DNA from: Chinchilla lanigera
Lineage: Eukaryota; Chordata; Mammalia; Rodentia; Chinchillidae
DNA length: 64,000 bases
NCBI RefSeq assembly: GCF_000276665.1
Contig: NW_004955405.1
Location: forward strand, 11,402,608 to 11,466,607
Reading direction: 5' to 3'
Part shown: positions 11,585-22,440 of the stretch, one piece after another
Layout: every line of letters begins with the position of its first letter
How positions within the stretch are numbered: the stretch's first letter is position 1
Program-made: the position numbers and the translations under genes
The notes under the pieces: model-generated
Told to the model about the DNA's origin: nothing
Seen by the model: the letters and a program-made list of their open reading frames with translations, nothing else
Database searches by the model: none

Positions 11585-13090
11585 CTCTTTCTAGAATTTC
11601 TTTCAGAATATTTTGGAATACTGGTTTGGTGATCATGAATTTCCCCAAATGTTCCTTGTCATGGAAATATCTTATTTCTCCATCAATTCTGAAAGATAGT
11701 CTTGTAGGGTTTGTCAGTCTGGGAGGTTGTTTTCTTTTAGGGCTTGAAGTACTTCACTCCAAGTTCTCCTTGACATGAAGGTCTATATTCAGAAATTTGC
11801 TGTGATTCTGATGGGCTTTCTTTTACTGGTGATTTCTTTTCTCTAACAGATTTTAATAAATCTGTTCTTGTGTTGAATTTCTGGAATCTTGACTGTTATA
11901 TGCCTTAATGTAGATTTTTTTAATCATTCCTAATTGGAGTTCTATATGCCTCACTTATGTGTATGTCAAATTCTTTTTCCCTGCTTCGGACATTTTCTCC
12001 CATTACTCCTGTGAACAGGTTTTTTATGCCATTTACACTCTCTCCTGTTTTTTTATTGACTCTGTCTTCATTATTTTTCTTTCATTGCTGAGATAAAATG
12101 CCCAATGCCTAAAATTAAGGAAGAAAAGGTTTATCTAGCTCACAGTTCATAGGGGTTTTAGTCAATAATTAGCTGGCTCCAAAGCAGTATGGCCTGGCAC
12201 AGGGGCAACCGTTCAACGTGGCATAAGACAGCAAAGCAGCAAGAGCAAAAAGGGGGAAATCAAGCCTCTTTTCCTCCCTTATATTATAAGCATGCTCCCC
12301 CCACCCAGGGGGTGTGTAGCACTCACATAATCTTGGAGCAGTCCTCTTGCACTGGTGCAGGATGAATACAAAGTAAGGACCCTGGCTCCCTGTCTAGCCA
12401 CTTGGTTAACCTTATAAATTTCTCAAATTGACACAATGAACAACATCCTAGAGTGGTAAGGGCATGTCCCTTTCATGTAGAACTGTAGAGTTCTCAGCAT
12501 GTAGAACTGCTGAGTTACTTAGTTAAGCTTCTAGACTCCCCAAATTGACACGTGTTATGTATCAATCATAACAGACTCCTATTCTTCTTTGCATCAGCTA
12601 GGAACTGCTGGATTGATTCTTGTGGTCCCTTGCTAGTTTTAATCATTCTTTTCATGATTACTAGCCACAATCCCGTCTTCTCTATTGAGATTTGGTCCAC
12701 ATGTTGGCTCATTCTGTTGTATATATTCTCCACAGAATTTTTAATCTCTTGGATTTCTGCTCAAATCTGTTTCATGGATTCCATTTCTTTCTTATGTTGG
12801 GCATTCATGGTTTCCTGCATTTTCTTATGCTCCTCTATTTTCTTTATCTGTATCTGCTCTAGAGTCACTAATCATGTACTTCATTATGATCTCATCACCA
12901 TAGTTATCTGAGAAATTATTTCTGATTTGATTCTTTCTAGAGTCTCATTCATCTGCTTCATTACTTCTGCTCTTACTATGTCAGAGAGTCTGGTTGGGTG
13001 GCTTTTGTATTGTTCCACCTCATAGACCCATGGGTTTGCCTTTTGTGAGCTTGAAGTCTGGGGCTCAACCTTGTTTAAGTGTCTTTTCAT
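11585..13090 (-). pseudogene. L1 ORF1 remnant
   Basis: ORF1 of L1 encodes the RNA-binding chaperone of the retrotransposon particle. The ATG at 13090 opens a 68-codon frame ending at 12884, with a charged, helix-prone N-terminus. Its DNA aligns by eye with the start of ORF1 in the other full L1 (29683 onward). An unrelated element at about 12085-12560 splits it. The C-terminal text resumes toward 11590 and matches the end of the second copy's ORF1 (30475-30678). It is non-functional. Confidence 0.8.
12085..12560. mobile_element. Unnamed ~475-base insertion in L1 ORF1
   Basis: Sequence foreign to L1 interrupts ORF1: the other full L1 is continuous across the same point (about 30180-30230). 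It begins near 'cattgctgagataaaatgcc', holds 'gaagaaaaggtttatctagc' and 'ctcacagttcatagg', and ends near 'atcataacagactcc'. The opening resembles an interspersed rodent repeat that I remember with a 'ttgctgtgataaaacacc' start but cannot name. No clean TSD was found; orientation is not assigned and edges are approximate. Confidence 0.65.
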
Positions 13091-14614
13091 ATTCTATTTT
13101 TTTTAGATTAATTCATGGATTAATGCTTATAAATTGCTAATGGAAGGTAATTTTATTGCTAGTACTGAGAACCCTTGGGAAATGACTACTTCTCAGAGGT
13201 GTCTTCTAGTTGTAGCTGGCTTTTGGGTTTTGAATCTGCTATAAGATTCCATCTCTTCAATGTATTGAGGATGAGAAGTTGCTGCCTGCTGGGCCCAGAC
13301 CCCGGTTCTTTGGCATTGACCTATAGTATTTTGTATGACCCTTTGGCAATCTCAATCTTGGTATATCAGGAAAAACAACTGGTTAGAACAGTTATGTCAC
13401 GTTGGCTAAAGTGGCACAATCAGCAATGACAATAGCATCAAACACAGCCTAGAAAATGATAAATTGAAGTAACTGTTAATTTGCCACCTTTAACTATATG
13501 AACTAGATTTTTGGTTATATAACAAAATCTAAAACAGACCAGAAATTGGTATGCAGTAAAGAAGCCCTTAATGTGGCAATTTTACCCTAGGGGAGAAAAT
13601 TTAAAATGGGATGGAAGGAAACAGAGAAACTGAGGAAGAGGCAAGGCTGGAGGAAAAAGGAGGATCATGAAAACTTTGGGAAACTGGTGAAGAAGACAGG
13701 AGGAGAAGACAGAAGAAAAAAGTAAAAACAAAAGCAAAATAGAAAAGCAACAACAATAAAACTAGAAACTATATTCACACTCATACAAAAATAACAACAA
13801 ACTATCAAAACTGAACAAAACAAGAAAAGAGAGAAAAAAGAGAGACAAAAAACTCCCACTTAAGATGTGTCTGCGCTGTCGCTTGTAGACAATGTGAGTA
13901 GATAGAGTCCAGGTCCAAGAGGATTAATTCCAGGAAGCCAGCTATAGCTTTATGGTGGGGTAGTGGCTAATCCAGGCAAGCCTACACTTTTAGTTCATCT
14001 CAGGTTCAGTCTGATTTCTGGCCATAAAGCTGGACCCAGACCTGTTCAGCCCACAACAACCCATGCACCATATGCAGGCTTGGACTCAGCTCCCTGCCAG
14101 CTTAAACTCGGCTCCCCGACCTCCTCCCAACTTGAGCTCAGCTCCCTGACCCCAGTACTGGCATCTCCTAGATTGAGCCAGCAATTGCATTAATTCTGAG
14201 GTCAGTTGGCTCCTCTTCCATAGGATTCCAAGCCAATTACCTTCTCCTGGGGGATGTCTGAACCCAAATATCTCACCAGCTAGTACAGTTTGCTGTGCTG
14301 ACTGTTCCATTCCACTGGTGTGTTTCTCTATGAGGCCTCTGAGATCACTAGTAGTCACCATGCACCTGTAGGTTTGAGATGCCCCTCCCACACAGTGAGT
14401 CCTGGCTCAGTGAAAAAGCACTGCCTGCCACCTCCTTTTGCTTCATTGAATTCTCTCTCTCTTTGGTCTTCTTGTGAGCTTCAGTTCTCAATTCAGAGCC
14501 CTTCTGCTTCCCTCCTTCTTCTCCTCAAGTTGCTAAATCCCAGTGTCGACACCAAATCTCAGAGAGGCTCTTTCTCTGCCGCTCACTACTCTGCCATCTT
14601 CCCAGAAGTTCTCA
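13091..14614 (-). promoter_or_regulatory. L1 5' UTR / internal promoter (decayed)
   Basis: On the minus strand the element begins 'gaacttctgggaagatggca', runs through a GC-richer section, then a pyrimidine-rich segment (the plus-strand A-rich block 13665-13860), and reaches the ORF1 ATG. The second L1 (28233-29682) has the same order and similar start text ('cagcagagtagtaagcagca'). This is the region that drives L1 transcription in intact elements; its present activity is unknown. Confidence 0.8.
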
Positions 14615-14628
14615 TTAAGTGGTATTTT
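14615..14628. repeat. Right TSD of the 6.9-14.6 kb L1
   Basis: Matches 6927-6940 at 13 of 14 bases. It lies immediately beyond the L1 5' end, which supports a complete, non-truncated insertion. Confidence 0.85.
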
Positions 14629-14870
14629 AAATACCTATATGTGCTGAAGTTTTTTATTTTAAAAGTCTGGTTTCAGAAATTGTATCATTTGCTATCAAAA
14701 TGGACACATCTATACTTACAGAAAAACAGCATTAGCCAATCCTAGAAATTTTTGTAAGAGTCAAATAATTATGATAACCCATAAGCAAAGTAAGAAAAAT
14801 GAACCAAATAATAATTCAATTTAACTAAATTTAGAAGTCATTTACTTGAAGCTAATGATTTAGGGAGAGT

Positions 14871-15265
14871 TGGTGCTCTGGTTTGGATCTAAAATGTCCT
14901 CCAAAAGTCTTACACGCTCAAAGGCGGAACTTTTGGAGGGTGTGCTACACACTCATCAGAGGATTAATTCATTGATGAATTCATAGCTGAATATGCTGTT
15001 AGGAGATAAGGTCTGGCTGGAAAAGGAGGGTCAGTTGGGATGTAACCTGGAAGGGTGTACTCTTGACCGCTTCTCTCTTCTTGCTAACTATAATAGGTTG
15101 AGCAGCTTTTTTATACCATGCCCTTCCACCATGCCATTTTTGTTTTGAAGCCATCCAACCATGCATAGACTAAACCCTCTCAAACCATAAGCCAAAATAA
15201 ACCTTTCCTCCTTAAATTGACAGTGTTGGGTATTTTGTTCCAGTGACAGAAAAGTAATGAATACA
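14871..15265 (+). mobile_element. MaLR LTR, MT-type (ERVL-MaLR)
   Basis: Starts TG and ends CA. The opening 'ctggtttggatctaaaatgt' is MaLR-like. Near the end it has 'aagccaaaataaaccttt', which includes the polyadenylation signal AATAAA. It closes with 'gacagaaaagtaatgaatac', as in the MTD/MTE subfamilies of rodent MaLR. No matching 5-base TSD was seen at the outer edges, consistent with internal sequence following on the right. Confidence 0.8.
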
Positions 15266-15611
15266 ACTGGGTACCAAAAAGTATGATATTTGGAGAATTA
15301 TACACAGGATAGATATCTTGGATCAAGAAGGAAGCCCCTAAGGAGCTTATACTGAGATTTGGAAGATATCTTCACATAGGATCTGCCTTGAAAGAAAAGG
15401 CAAAACCCCTCAAATGGCCACTAGAATTTCATGATAAAGGTTTGTCATAAAAACCAAATGACCCTGAGGGCATAAAACACCGTACTGCTGATTGAAGATT
15501 TAACTCTAGTGACAGCACTTGTGCTAAAGGTTGTCTGCACAGTGTCCTCTAGTGGTCAAAATCTATACTGCATACTAAAAATAGAAATCTTCCTCTGTAA
15601 ACTGAAAGACT

Positions 15612-15614
<3 letters not shown>
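15266..15614 (+). mobile_element. Possible MaLR internal remnant
   Basis: Directly after the LTR the text 'actgggtaccaaaaagtatg' resembles the start of MaLR internal regions, and later blocks ('gagatttggaagatatc') fit the same family. The stretch is decayed and non-coding. No second LTR was found nearby, so the right end is unclear. The alternative is plain single-copy DNA. Confidence 0.4.
15543..15557 (-). promoter_or_regulatory. CTCF-like motif
   Basis: 'tgtcctctagtggtc' resembles the reverse complement of the CTCF core (GCGCCCTCTAGTGGC-like) with a few mismatches. This is a by-eye match only; no score was computed and occupancy is unknown. Confidence 0.35.

Positions 15615-15660
<46 letters not shown>
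15615..15660. repeat. (TC)n microsatellite
   Basis: An uninterrupted TC dinucleotide run of 46 bases. Confidence 0.98.
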
Positions 15661-15664
<4 letters not shown>

Positions 15665-15844
15665 CCTGTAGCTCTTATCATCACTTGATACGAGTCAACA
15701 TGAGTTATTATTTTTCAAGTTTCTACGTTATTTTCCACTTATCCAAGTATCAATAGATAAATAAAGTATGGTAATTGAAATCATCCTGATTTAGTGGCTA
15801 AAAGGAAATGGTAAAGTCCAGCAATTACAAGAATTGTTCTGGGT

Positions 15845-16020
15845 CAGACAGCCTGTGGGGGTAAAACCTTGCTATGCTGTTTACTGGCTTTGCACCTAGA
15901 TGAATGAATCAACCTTTCTGTTTCTCAGCTGACACATCTCTAAAGTGAGGAAAATAACTATTAACTCATAGGATAAACCTAATAGCAATCTTATGAAACA
16001 ATAAATATGATTCAACAAAG
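15845..16020 (+). mobile_element. MIR SINE
   Basis: Plus-sense MIR order: a 'cagcctgtggg' block, then a 'tttactggctttgcacc' block, 'caacctttctgtttctcagc', and an A-rich end with 'actcataggataaac'. Heavily diverged. Confidence 0.65.
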
Positions 16021-16264
16021 TAGGAGCCACATAATTCAGAATCTTTTTCTTCAATTAAAACCATTGTAATGTGTTTATTGTACTATTATTTTTGGCCACT
16101 GCTGTTCTACTGATACTCTAGACCACTATAAATGACTACTTAAATTATATTACATCGTCCTACCATGGGCTGGGTTTTAGCACACTGAAGAATATGATAG
16201 AGATTAGCAAGTCAATAATTACGGAATTTATTCTACGATATAGATTTTAAAAGTCCATAATTAT

Positions 16265-16390
16265 GCAACTGAGAAGACCAAAGGCATAGAGGTTAAATGT
16301 CTCATCCCCGGTCACATAGCAGGCAGGGCTATTACTGCCTAAAACTCAAGATCACTGACTCCTAGTCCAGCACCTCTTTATCACACAACT
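16265..16390 (-). mobile_element. MIR SINE fragment
   Basis: Reverse-sense MIR: 'catagaggttaaatgtctca', 'ggtcacatagcaggcagggc' and 'ctcctagtccagcacctctt' follow the usual antisense order. Confidence 0.75.
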
Positions 16391-16858
16391 CTTTCACTCT
16401 TCTCAATGTAAAACTCACTGTAAGTCATTTTCCAACCAAAGAGAACAGAGAAACAAGCTTTCTCAATGTATGTCTTAGACATAACAGCTATTAACCACAT
16501 TTTTGGATACAAGGTTAATATAACTGTTAAGGTTGTATAAGGAGAAGATATTGGAAGACCCATCATGAAAATAAAAAGCAATAAGTTCAATACATGACAA
16601 AAGATACAGACAAATGAAGGAACCACTTTATTACACTTATGCTCTAGCCAATCAGTGAGACTATTACTACTAATTTCTCTGCACTCAGTCCAGCCTTGGG
16701 GTTAAGCTCACTAGTTCTGCTACTAGTTCTTTGGCTATTGTTATCCCTTCCCTTCAATTTCTCTTCCTATTTTTTCTTGAATCTGGGGAATATAACTTAA
16801 TAGCATCACTACTTACACTGCAGCTTAGACCCAAAACCTAGCATTAAGATTTCCCTTT
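16391..16858. other. Single-copy DNA, nothing recognised
   Basis: No repeat, exon or regulatory block could be supported here. Confidence 0.5.
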
Positions 16859-16873
16859 AAAATACAGTCCTCC
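16859..16873. repeat. Left TSD of L1 tail
   Basis: 'aaaatacagtcctcc' is repeated exactly at 17801-17815, a perfect 15-base target-site duplication. Confidence 0.97.
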
Positions 16874-17800
16874 CATTTAACCCAGTTATTCCCTTTCTGG
16901 CTATTTTCCCAGAAGAATTAAAGACATCATACCACAGCAATATATGTGCACCTATGTTTATAGCAGCACAATGTGTTATAGTTAAATCTTGAAAATAACA
17001 CAGATGCCTATCCACTCAGGAATGGATAAAGAAAATGTGATATTTTTATACAGCAGAGTATTACTCAGCTATTTAAAAAGATACACTCGAGGCTTTTGCA
17101 GGTAAATGGATGCAACTAGAGACCATATTCATAAGTGAAATAAATCAGACCCACATGTGTAAACATCATATTGTCTCCTTGATGTAGGAACCTGAAAGAC
17201 TAGGTAAAACTCAAAACGTACAATAGACAATAGGAAAGGGAAAGAAATTGCTCAAAGGAAGGAACAACTTGGATGAGGGAAAAAAGAAAGAAGACAAAAT
17301 ATAAATATATATATGAATAGCTGTGATAACTGTATTGCTGATGTATGCTGGTGTACTGAAATGAACAGTTAATGCTTACAAATTTTTATGTTCTGATCAA
17401 CTTTGCATGCTTGTGTCTGGTGGTCTGAGCAACTGATTTGAAGGTAACAATATGCAATGGAATTCCAATGGTGAACTCCTACCATCTTGTCTAGTGAAAC
17501 TCTGTATTATCTCTAATGTTTTATCAAAGAATTATGTTTCTTATTCCCTTTAATGGTTTGAGCAAACTTTCATTCTTACATCTGGTAATCTAAGCAATGT
17601 AGTTGAGGACAGCAATACGTAATGTAACAATCACTGTTGGTTTGTATTAATTTGTCTTGAGACTCTGTATCACTTTGAATGTTCTTGCTTTTATTTGTTT
17701 ATGTTCATGATACTGGTATGCTGCTACTGTTCTATTTTTTGTTGTTTGTTTCTCATTTACTACTCTCTTTAAAATTAAAAATAAATAAATAAAATAAAGT
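16874..17800 (+). mobile_element. 5'-truncated L1 tail with duplicated 3' UTR unit
   Basis: Begins in the last part of ORF2 (an in-phase 'PFNPVIPFLAIFP'-like start), passes the 'atgcaactagagaccatatt' block and the 3' UTR, and ends in an A-rich tail before a perfect 15-base TSD. The 3' UTR holds two related units of about 130 bases, at about 17394-17525 and 17562-17690. The L1 tails ending at 10298 and 34171 have only one. Confidence 0.95.
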
Positions 17801-17815
17801 AAAATACAGTCCTCC
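17801..17815. repeat. Right TSD of L1 tail
   Basis: Exact copy of 16859-16873, immediately after the A-rich end of the L1. Confidence 0.97.
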
Positions 17816-17924
17816 AAGTCCAACCACTTTTCACAACTACACAGCTACTATTTTTTCCAATCCTTGGTGATCCCCTTTGCTAACTGGTATGATGGTTTCC
17901 TAATCAATAGTACTGTCCTTCCAT

Positions 17925-18260
17925 TTCTATCTGGTATACCCCCAATTATGCTATGGCATATAACTTCTACGTTCAGATTTTCAGTGGCTTTTTATCATAT
18001 TCAAAATAAAATCTAAATTCTTTACTGTGGTTTACAAATCCACCTTACTATGATAATTTCCAATTCCATCTCTCTGTTCATTTCATCTTTACTGGCCCGC
18101 TTGCTGCAGCTTGACAATGTTATGCTTGCTCCCAGTTTAGTGATTTTGCTGAAGCAGTTTCTTCTGTTGAACATCTTTCTCTCCCCAGGACTCCAGTACG
18201 TGGCCCTCCTACTTCACTCAGGTCTCTGCTTAAACCTTCACCGGTCAGACAAACCATTCC
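17925..18260 (+). mobile_element. L2 LINE fragment
   Basis: Shows the plus-sense L2 progression 'aaaataaaatctaaattctt', an address-like 'gtacgtggccctcc' block, and 'ctcaggtctctgcttaaacc' in the usual order for L2 ORF2 end/3' UTR. Diverged and non-coding. Confidence 0.65.
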
Positions 18261-18369
18261 ATTTATGGTTGCTACTTGATATAGAAATATACCTGTAAAC
18301 ATAACCTATTTATATAAGTTACTTCATTTAATTTAATTTTAAAGCAATTCTTTAGACAAGCATTATCAA

Positions 18370-18900
18370 CTAGAAAACAAACTTAGGTATCCCAGAGGCT
18401 CGTCCTCTAAACCTCTATATCCACCTCTGTCCACATCACCACTTTCCTCCCAGTTGCTCAAGCTGGAAACCTACAGGTGTCACCTTTCACACTTGCACAT
18501 TTCTGCATCTCTACTGTACCCACCAATCTAAACCACCACCATTAGTACCTGAATTACTGCAAGAGCCACTTACCTCATTTCTCTAGTTCAAATTTCTTCT
18601 ATCCAAACTCAGCAGTCAAAGTGATCTTTATAAAATGTAAGCCATGGCTTAAACACTTATAAGATTCTGCACCATTATTACAATATAGTTGTAATAATAA
18701 TATACAAATTATATTACCCTGCACAAAAAACCCTGAAAGATGTGTCCAGAACCCTAAGGTCAAGCTCTTGTCTCCTTGCCTCCAATCTTCGTAACTTATT
18801 CCTGTTCTTAGAAAGCTCTAAGGTTGTTGTTCCTTGTGATTCTTCTTGTGAAAACACTTTCACAGAGTTTCTCATGGAAGTTCATTGTCATGCAGTTCTC
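18370..18900 (+). mobile_element. L2 LINE fragment
   Basis: Pyrimidine-rich L2 text: 'gctggaaacctacaggtgtc', 'aaatttcttctatccaaact', then 'agcagtcaaagtgatcttta'. These are signature blocks of L2 3' regions. Confidence 0.7.
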
Positions 18901-19272
18901 ACCTAGAGTGTCACCTCCTACTATGGTGTGAGTATGTCCCCCACACACAAGGTTCCTGTGTTGACATTTAATCCTTATTTTGAGACATTAAGAGTCTGGA
19001 AACATAATCCAATGGTAATGTCTGGAGGTGAGGCCTTTGGAAGATAATTAAGATTAGTTAAGGTCAGCAAGTTGGGGTCCCCATGAAGAACAGTAGTGTC
19101 TTTATAAGAAAAGAGAGACACCACAAGAGACACACACACACTCGTGTTCCCTGTCTCTCACCCTGTGAGAGCGTTAGGGTCTCTAACCCTAACCCTCAGA
19201 ACTCTGTCTGCCAGAAGATCATCACTGAATGTGGCTTCAACCTTGGCCCTCCAGAACTGTGAGCCGAGTAAA

Positions 19273-19286
19273 CCTGTTTTCTTTAT
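19273..19286. repeat. Left TSD of SINE dimer
   Basis: 'cctgttttctttat' is repeated exactly at 19484-19497. Removing one copy plus the intervening DNA restores a continuous LTR. Confidence 0.95.
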
Positions 19287-19376
19287 TGTTGGTTTTTCTC
19301 TGGTACCGGGAACCAAACTCACGACCTTGTGCTTGCCACGCAGGCGCTTTTGCCGCTGAGCTAAATCCCCAGCCCC
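19287..19376 (-). mobile_element. ID-like SINE, unit 1 of a dimer
   Basis: Minus strand: 'ggggctggggatttagctca' head, A box 'tagctcagcgg', a decayed B box, 'ggtaccag' end and a short A-rich tail. Only one TSD pair brackets this unit together with the next one, so the two share an insertion history. Confidence 0.92.
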
Positions 19377-19483
19377 AATAAGGAAGGTTTTTTTTTGTTT
19401 GTTTGTTTTCTGGTACCAGGAATCGAACTCACGACTTTGCGCTTGCCAGGCAGGTGCTGTGCCGCTGAGCTAAATCCCCAGCC
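19377..19483 (-). mobile_element. ID-like SINE, unit 2 of a dimer
   Basis: Minus strand: the same head, A box 'tagctcagcgg', a good B box 'gttcgattcc', 'ggtaccag' end and a tail of AAAC repeats. About ten non-A bases ('ccttccttat') separate its tail from the head of the neighbouring unit. Confidence 0.92.
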
Positions 19484-19497
19484 CCTGTTTTCTTTAT
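19484..19497. repeat. Right TSD of SINE dimer
   Basis: Exact copy of 19273-19286; the host LTR continues after it. Confidence 0.95.
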
Positions 19498-19549
19498 AAC
19501 GTTGCTCAGTTTGGGATATTTGTTATGTTCATGAAAAATGAACTAAGAC

Positions 19550-21849
19550 CCTCCCACCTCGCTTAGGTGAGTCTTTTCTCATGACAACCTAAAGCAATCT
19601 TACCGTCATTCCACCTAGCGTTATTTTATCACAATACTAGTTACTCCCTGCTCTTTTTTCCCCTGCTGGTTTTATTTACTTATTTCCATCTCTGCCTATT
19701 GAAATGCATGCTCTTCGATACTTGGCCTGTCACATATAGCATTATAACTCCAGCAACGCAACACTGCAACTTTATAAATACTCAGAAAAATTAGTTTAGG
19801 GCTGCCTAAGCTTACAGTGTTAGTTCTAGAGCCAAGATTAAAATGCAAATGTCCATACATAAATTCCTTCTATTGTATTTTGACTTCCCTAAAGCTGTCT
19901 CTTGGAATGTTATAAATTATTAAATTGACTATTGGCTTTACATATACTGACCCATAGATATTACCTCCTTTAAATTGTACTTATCCTTCAAGACTTGCTT
20001 TTCCTTCTCAATAGTGTTTTTGCTCTAAGTTACAAACAGGTTTAACCACTCTAATATTAACACAATGCTTTTATTGTATTTTAGTTTTGAAAATTAGTTT
20101 ACCTTTTTATCTAAAACCCCACCTAGACTAGAAGTTGTTTGAGGCCTATCAGACTGCCTCAAACAGAACTTACTCAACAAATTTTTGCTGGATTAAATTA
20201 TTTTTTCTTTATGCAAAAGTCTTGTTGATTTCCAGAGATATAAGCCTATCATAATACAATAAAAATCACTCATGATGGTAAAACAACCTGTTTATAGACA
20301 ATAATGATACTTTCAGGGAACTTATTGGAATAAGTGAGGTTCAGGGCAAGTATTCCACACATTCTAGAATGAATTCCATAGGGAATAAATTGCATCTGAC
20401 TGACTCAGAACCTATAAATATTTTTCAAGCAATATCAACGCAGGATTTTTGAATTCCAAAACCTTTTGAAAACCACTAATCATTCACATTCCTCCCAAAA
20501 TGTCACACAGTGTAAAACTGATGGATCTTTTGTGACCTGATGACATTTGTCTCCATTCCTAAGGGCATTAGAATGGAAATGTGGTCTTCTATCATCCTGC
20601 AACAGTTGGTATAAATCCACTAGATACTTTTTAAAAATATTTTGGGAACACACAGTTATGCAAACCAATGTCTGCCTGTCCCAGCAGAGGATAGTAAAAG
20701 ACTTTACAAACACCAGATGGGCTTTAACTGTGTTAGTAAAACATAAAGTACTCCAACCGTGCTAAGTCATCTTGTGAACAACTCAAAGCAAATATATTTG
20801 TTTCCATTAAGCATACTTTTCTTTCTCAAGAAATTCTAAAATTTTCCAGTATAAGGTTTATCACAATCCTTTAACACTTAAATTATCTTAGTATTAAACT
20901 ACAATTATTTACTCTTCAGGTAGTATGTACTGATTATTATTTGTGGCTATATTAACAACTTTTTAACTTCACTGCAAGTCTAAAACATATCAGCTTCTAA
21001 ATAAGAATTCACCTGAATTTCAACATGTTGAATGCTAGCTTCCCCAGAAATCCAAATCACAAATATTTCTGTCCAATGTGACTCTTTTATTTTATCCCAT
21101 CTAATTTAACCTTGTAAATATATAGTTGTTGATATAGATAGATACAGTATTTTATAAAATAATAATAATATGACCTAAAAATACATTATTATCTAATTTT
21201 ATTTTAAAAGGTTATTCTCTTGGAATTATCCAGCCTATAAAATTGTGATCATGAAAATGTAAATTTTTTACTCCAAGTAAGCTGGAGTACAAATAAATCC
21301 ACCCCCAAAAAATCATTTATAGAGTTGGATTTTACTGTGGATTTTGCTCACATACCAATCTCCCAAGCTGGGGACAGGAAAAGAAGAAGTATCTATAAGT
21401 TTTCTTTGCTATTGTTTTTAACCATACATATTAACGATGGAAAGTGGTTTCCTTGCCTCAATACTGTACATATAACCTCTCAATAAATGACTGTGATCTA
21501 AAAGAAAGCAACTAAAAGTCAATCTGAGATTAAAATTTTTGTTGTACAAACAACAAGGCAACTGAAAAAAAGTATCCATGTGACCCAGCCATGTCTGTGA
21601 GCAGAGGTGTTCCTTCTCCATCAGAAACATGCCGCTTGCCTCAGACAAGGAAACAATTTTGACCCAAATGAGACTCTCACAGAAATCAGAGCCATATACT
21701 TGTAATCTCAATTGATGGCAGGCCCCAAAACAAAACAGTCAAAGTCATAGGTTTGCTTAAATCTGAGGTCAGGAAAGAATTTGTATACATAATGTATTTA
21801 ACCTCAGAGGGAGTGACCATCACAAAAACCTAATTCAATTATGTCATTC
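19550..21849. other. AT-rich DNA, no gene recognised
   Basis: Some pyrimidine-rich text at 19560-20200 could be diverged L2. The rest is unassigned single-copy DNA. Open frames at 20480-20765 and 21418-21711 overlap on both strands or lack domains and are treated as chance. Confidence 0.5.
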
Positions 21850-22240
21850 ACCTCATTAAATTCTTCAGGGGCTCTCTTCTGACCTCAGGGAAAGTCTAAA
21901 CTCTCTAGAATGTTATCCGAAGCCTTCATGAGTTACACCTACTGGGTACTTTAGCTTCATCTCTGAAGCTTTCCTTCTCCCTAAGCAACTATGCAGCAAC
22001 ATTCAATTCTCTAAGAATATGCGACTTATTCAAACTGCAAGACCCTTCCCTCACTTTTTCTTGACTTACACACATCCATGAAAACTCAAGCTTCCACTCA
22101 GAATATGGCTGCCGCAGGAAGTCCCCTAGCCTCAAAGTCCTGGGAGAACAGAAGATTCCCCTGCACGTTACTACCAGCACCTACCCTACATCCCATTTAT
22201 TTCACTATATTCAAGTTGTAGGATGTTTTGTCTGTCTCAG
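21850..22240 (+). mobile_element. L2 LINE fragment
   Basis: Order of blocks fits L2: 'ggggctctcttctgacctca', 'ctaaactctctagaatgtta', 'acacctactgggtactttag', and a pyrimidine-rich end. Strongly diverged. Confidence 0.55.
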
Positions 22241-22284
22241 CTGCTGGCCTGAATTTAATCTTCAGAAAGTCTCAGATAGATCCT

Positions 22285-22440
22285 ATTATGACATTTTACA
22301 GATAAAGAAACCAGAACTCTGACACAAACTTACTTAAAAGGTCAAGTAGTGAATTAGGGATGGAAGAAGAAATAAAATCCTGTACTTTTATTTAATCACT
22401 ACACTATGTAGCTGTCCAGGATGGATGCTTCAGTCCAAAC
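22285..22440 (-). mobile_element. MIR SINE
   Basis: Antisense MIR text: 'acattttacagataaagaaa', 'ttaaaaggtcaagtagtgaa' and 'aatcactacactatgtagct' in the usual order. Confidence 0.75.

Larger units (their letters stand above)
6941..14614 (-). mobile_element. Near full-length rodent L1, minus strand, with nested insertions
   Basis: A complete L1 layout is visible on the minus strand: a 5' UTR (14614 to 13091), ORF1 from the ATG at 13090, ORF2 to about 7340, then a 3' UTR ending in an A-rich 'aattaattaatta' tail. A 14-base TSD with one mismatch flanks it. The 7.7 kb span includes later insertions at 9019-10298 (L1), 11272-11372 (SINE) and about 12085-12560 (unnamed element). Stops, frameshifts and an ORF2 deletion make it inactive. 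Confidence 0.92.
18924..19549 (+). mobile_element. MLT1-type MaLR LTR, split by two SINEs
   Basis: Left part runs from 'tggtgtgagtatgtccccca' through 'gtctggaggtgaggcctttg', 'gtctttataagaaaagagag' and 'ctccagaactgtgagccgag' to 'aaacctgttttctttat'. Right part resumes with 'aacgttgctcagtttgggat' and ends 'gaaaaatgaactaagac'. This is the order of MLT1/MST-type MaLR LTRs. The break at 19287-19483 is a SINE insertion flanked by a perfect 14-base TSD. A short telomere-like run lies at 19183-19196. Confidence 0.85.

Noticed and set aside
14086..14391. 101-codon minus-strand frame
   Set aside because: Lies in the L1 5' UTR; no conservation is expected and the corresponding region of the second L1 is not open.
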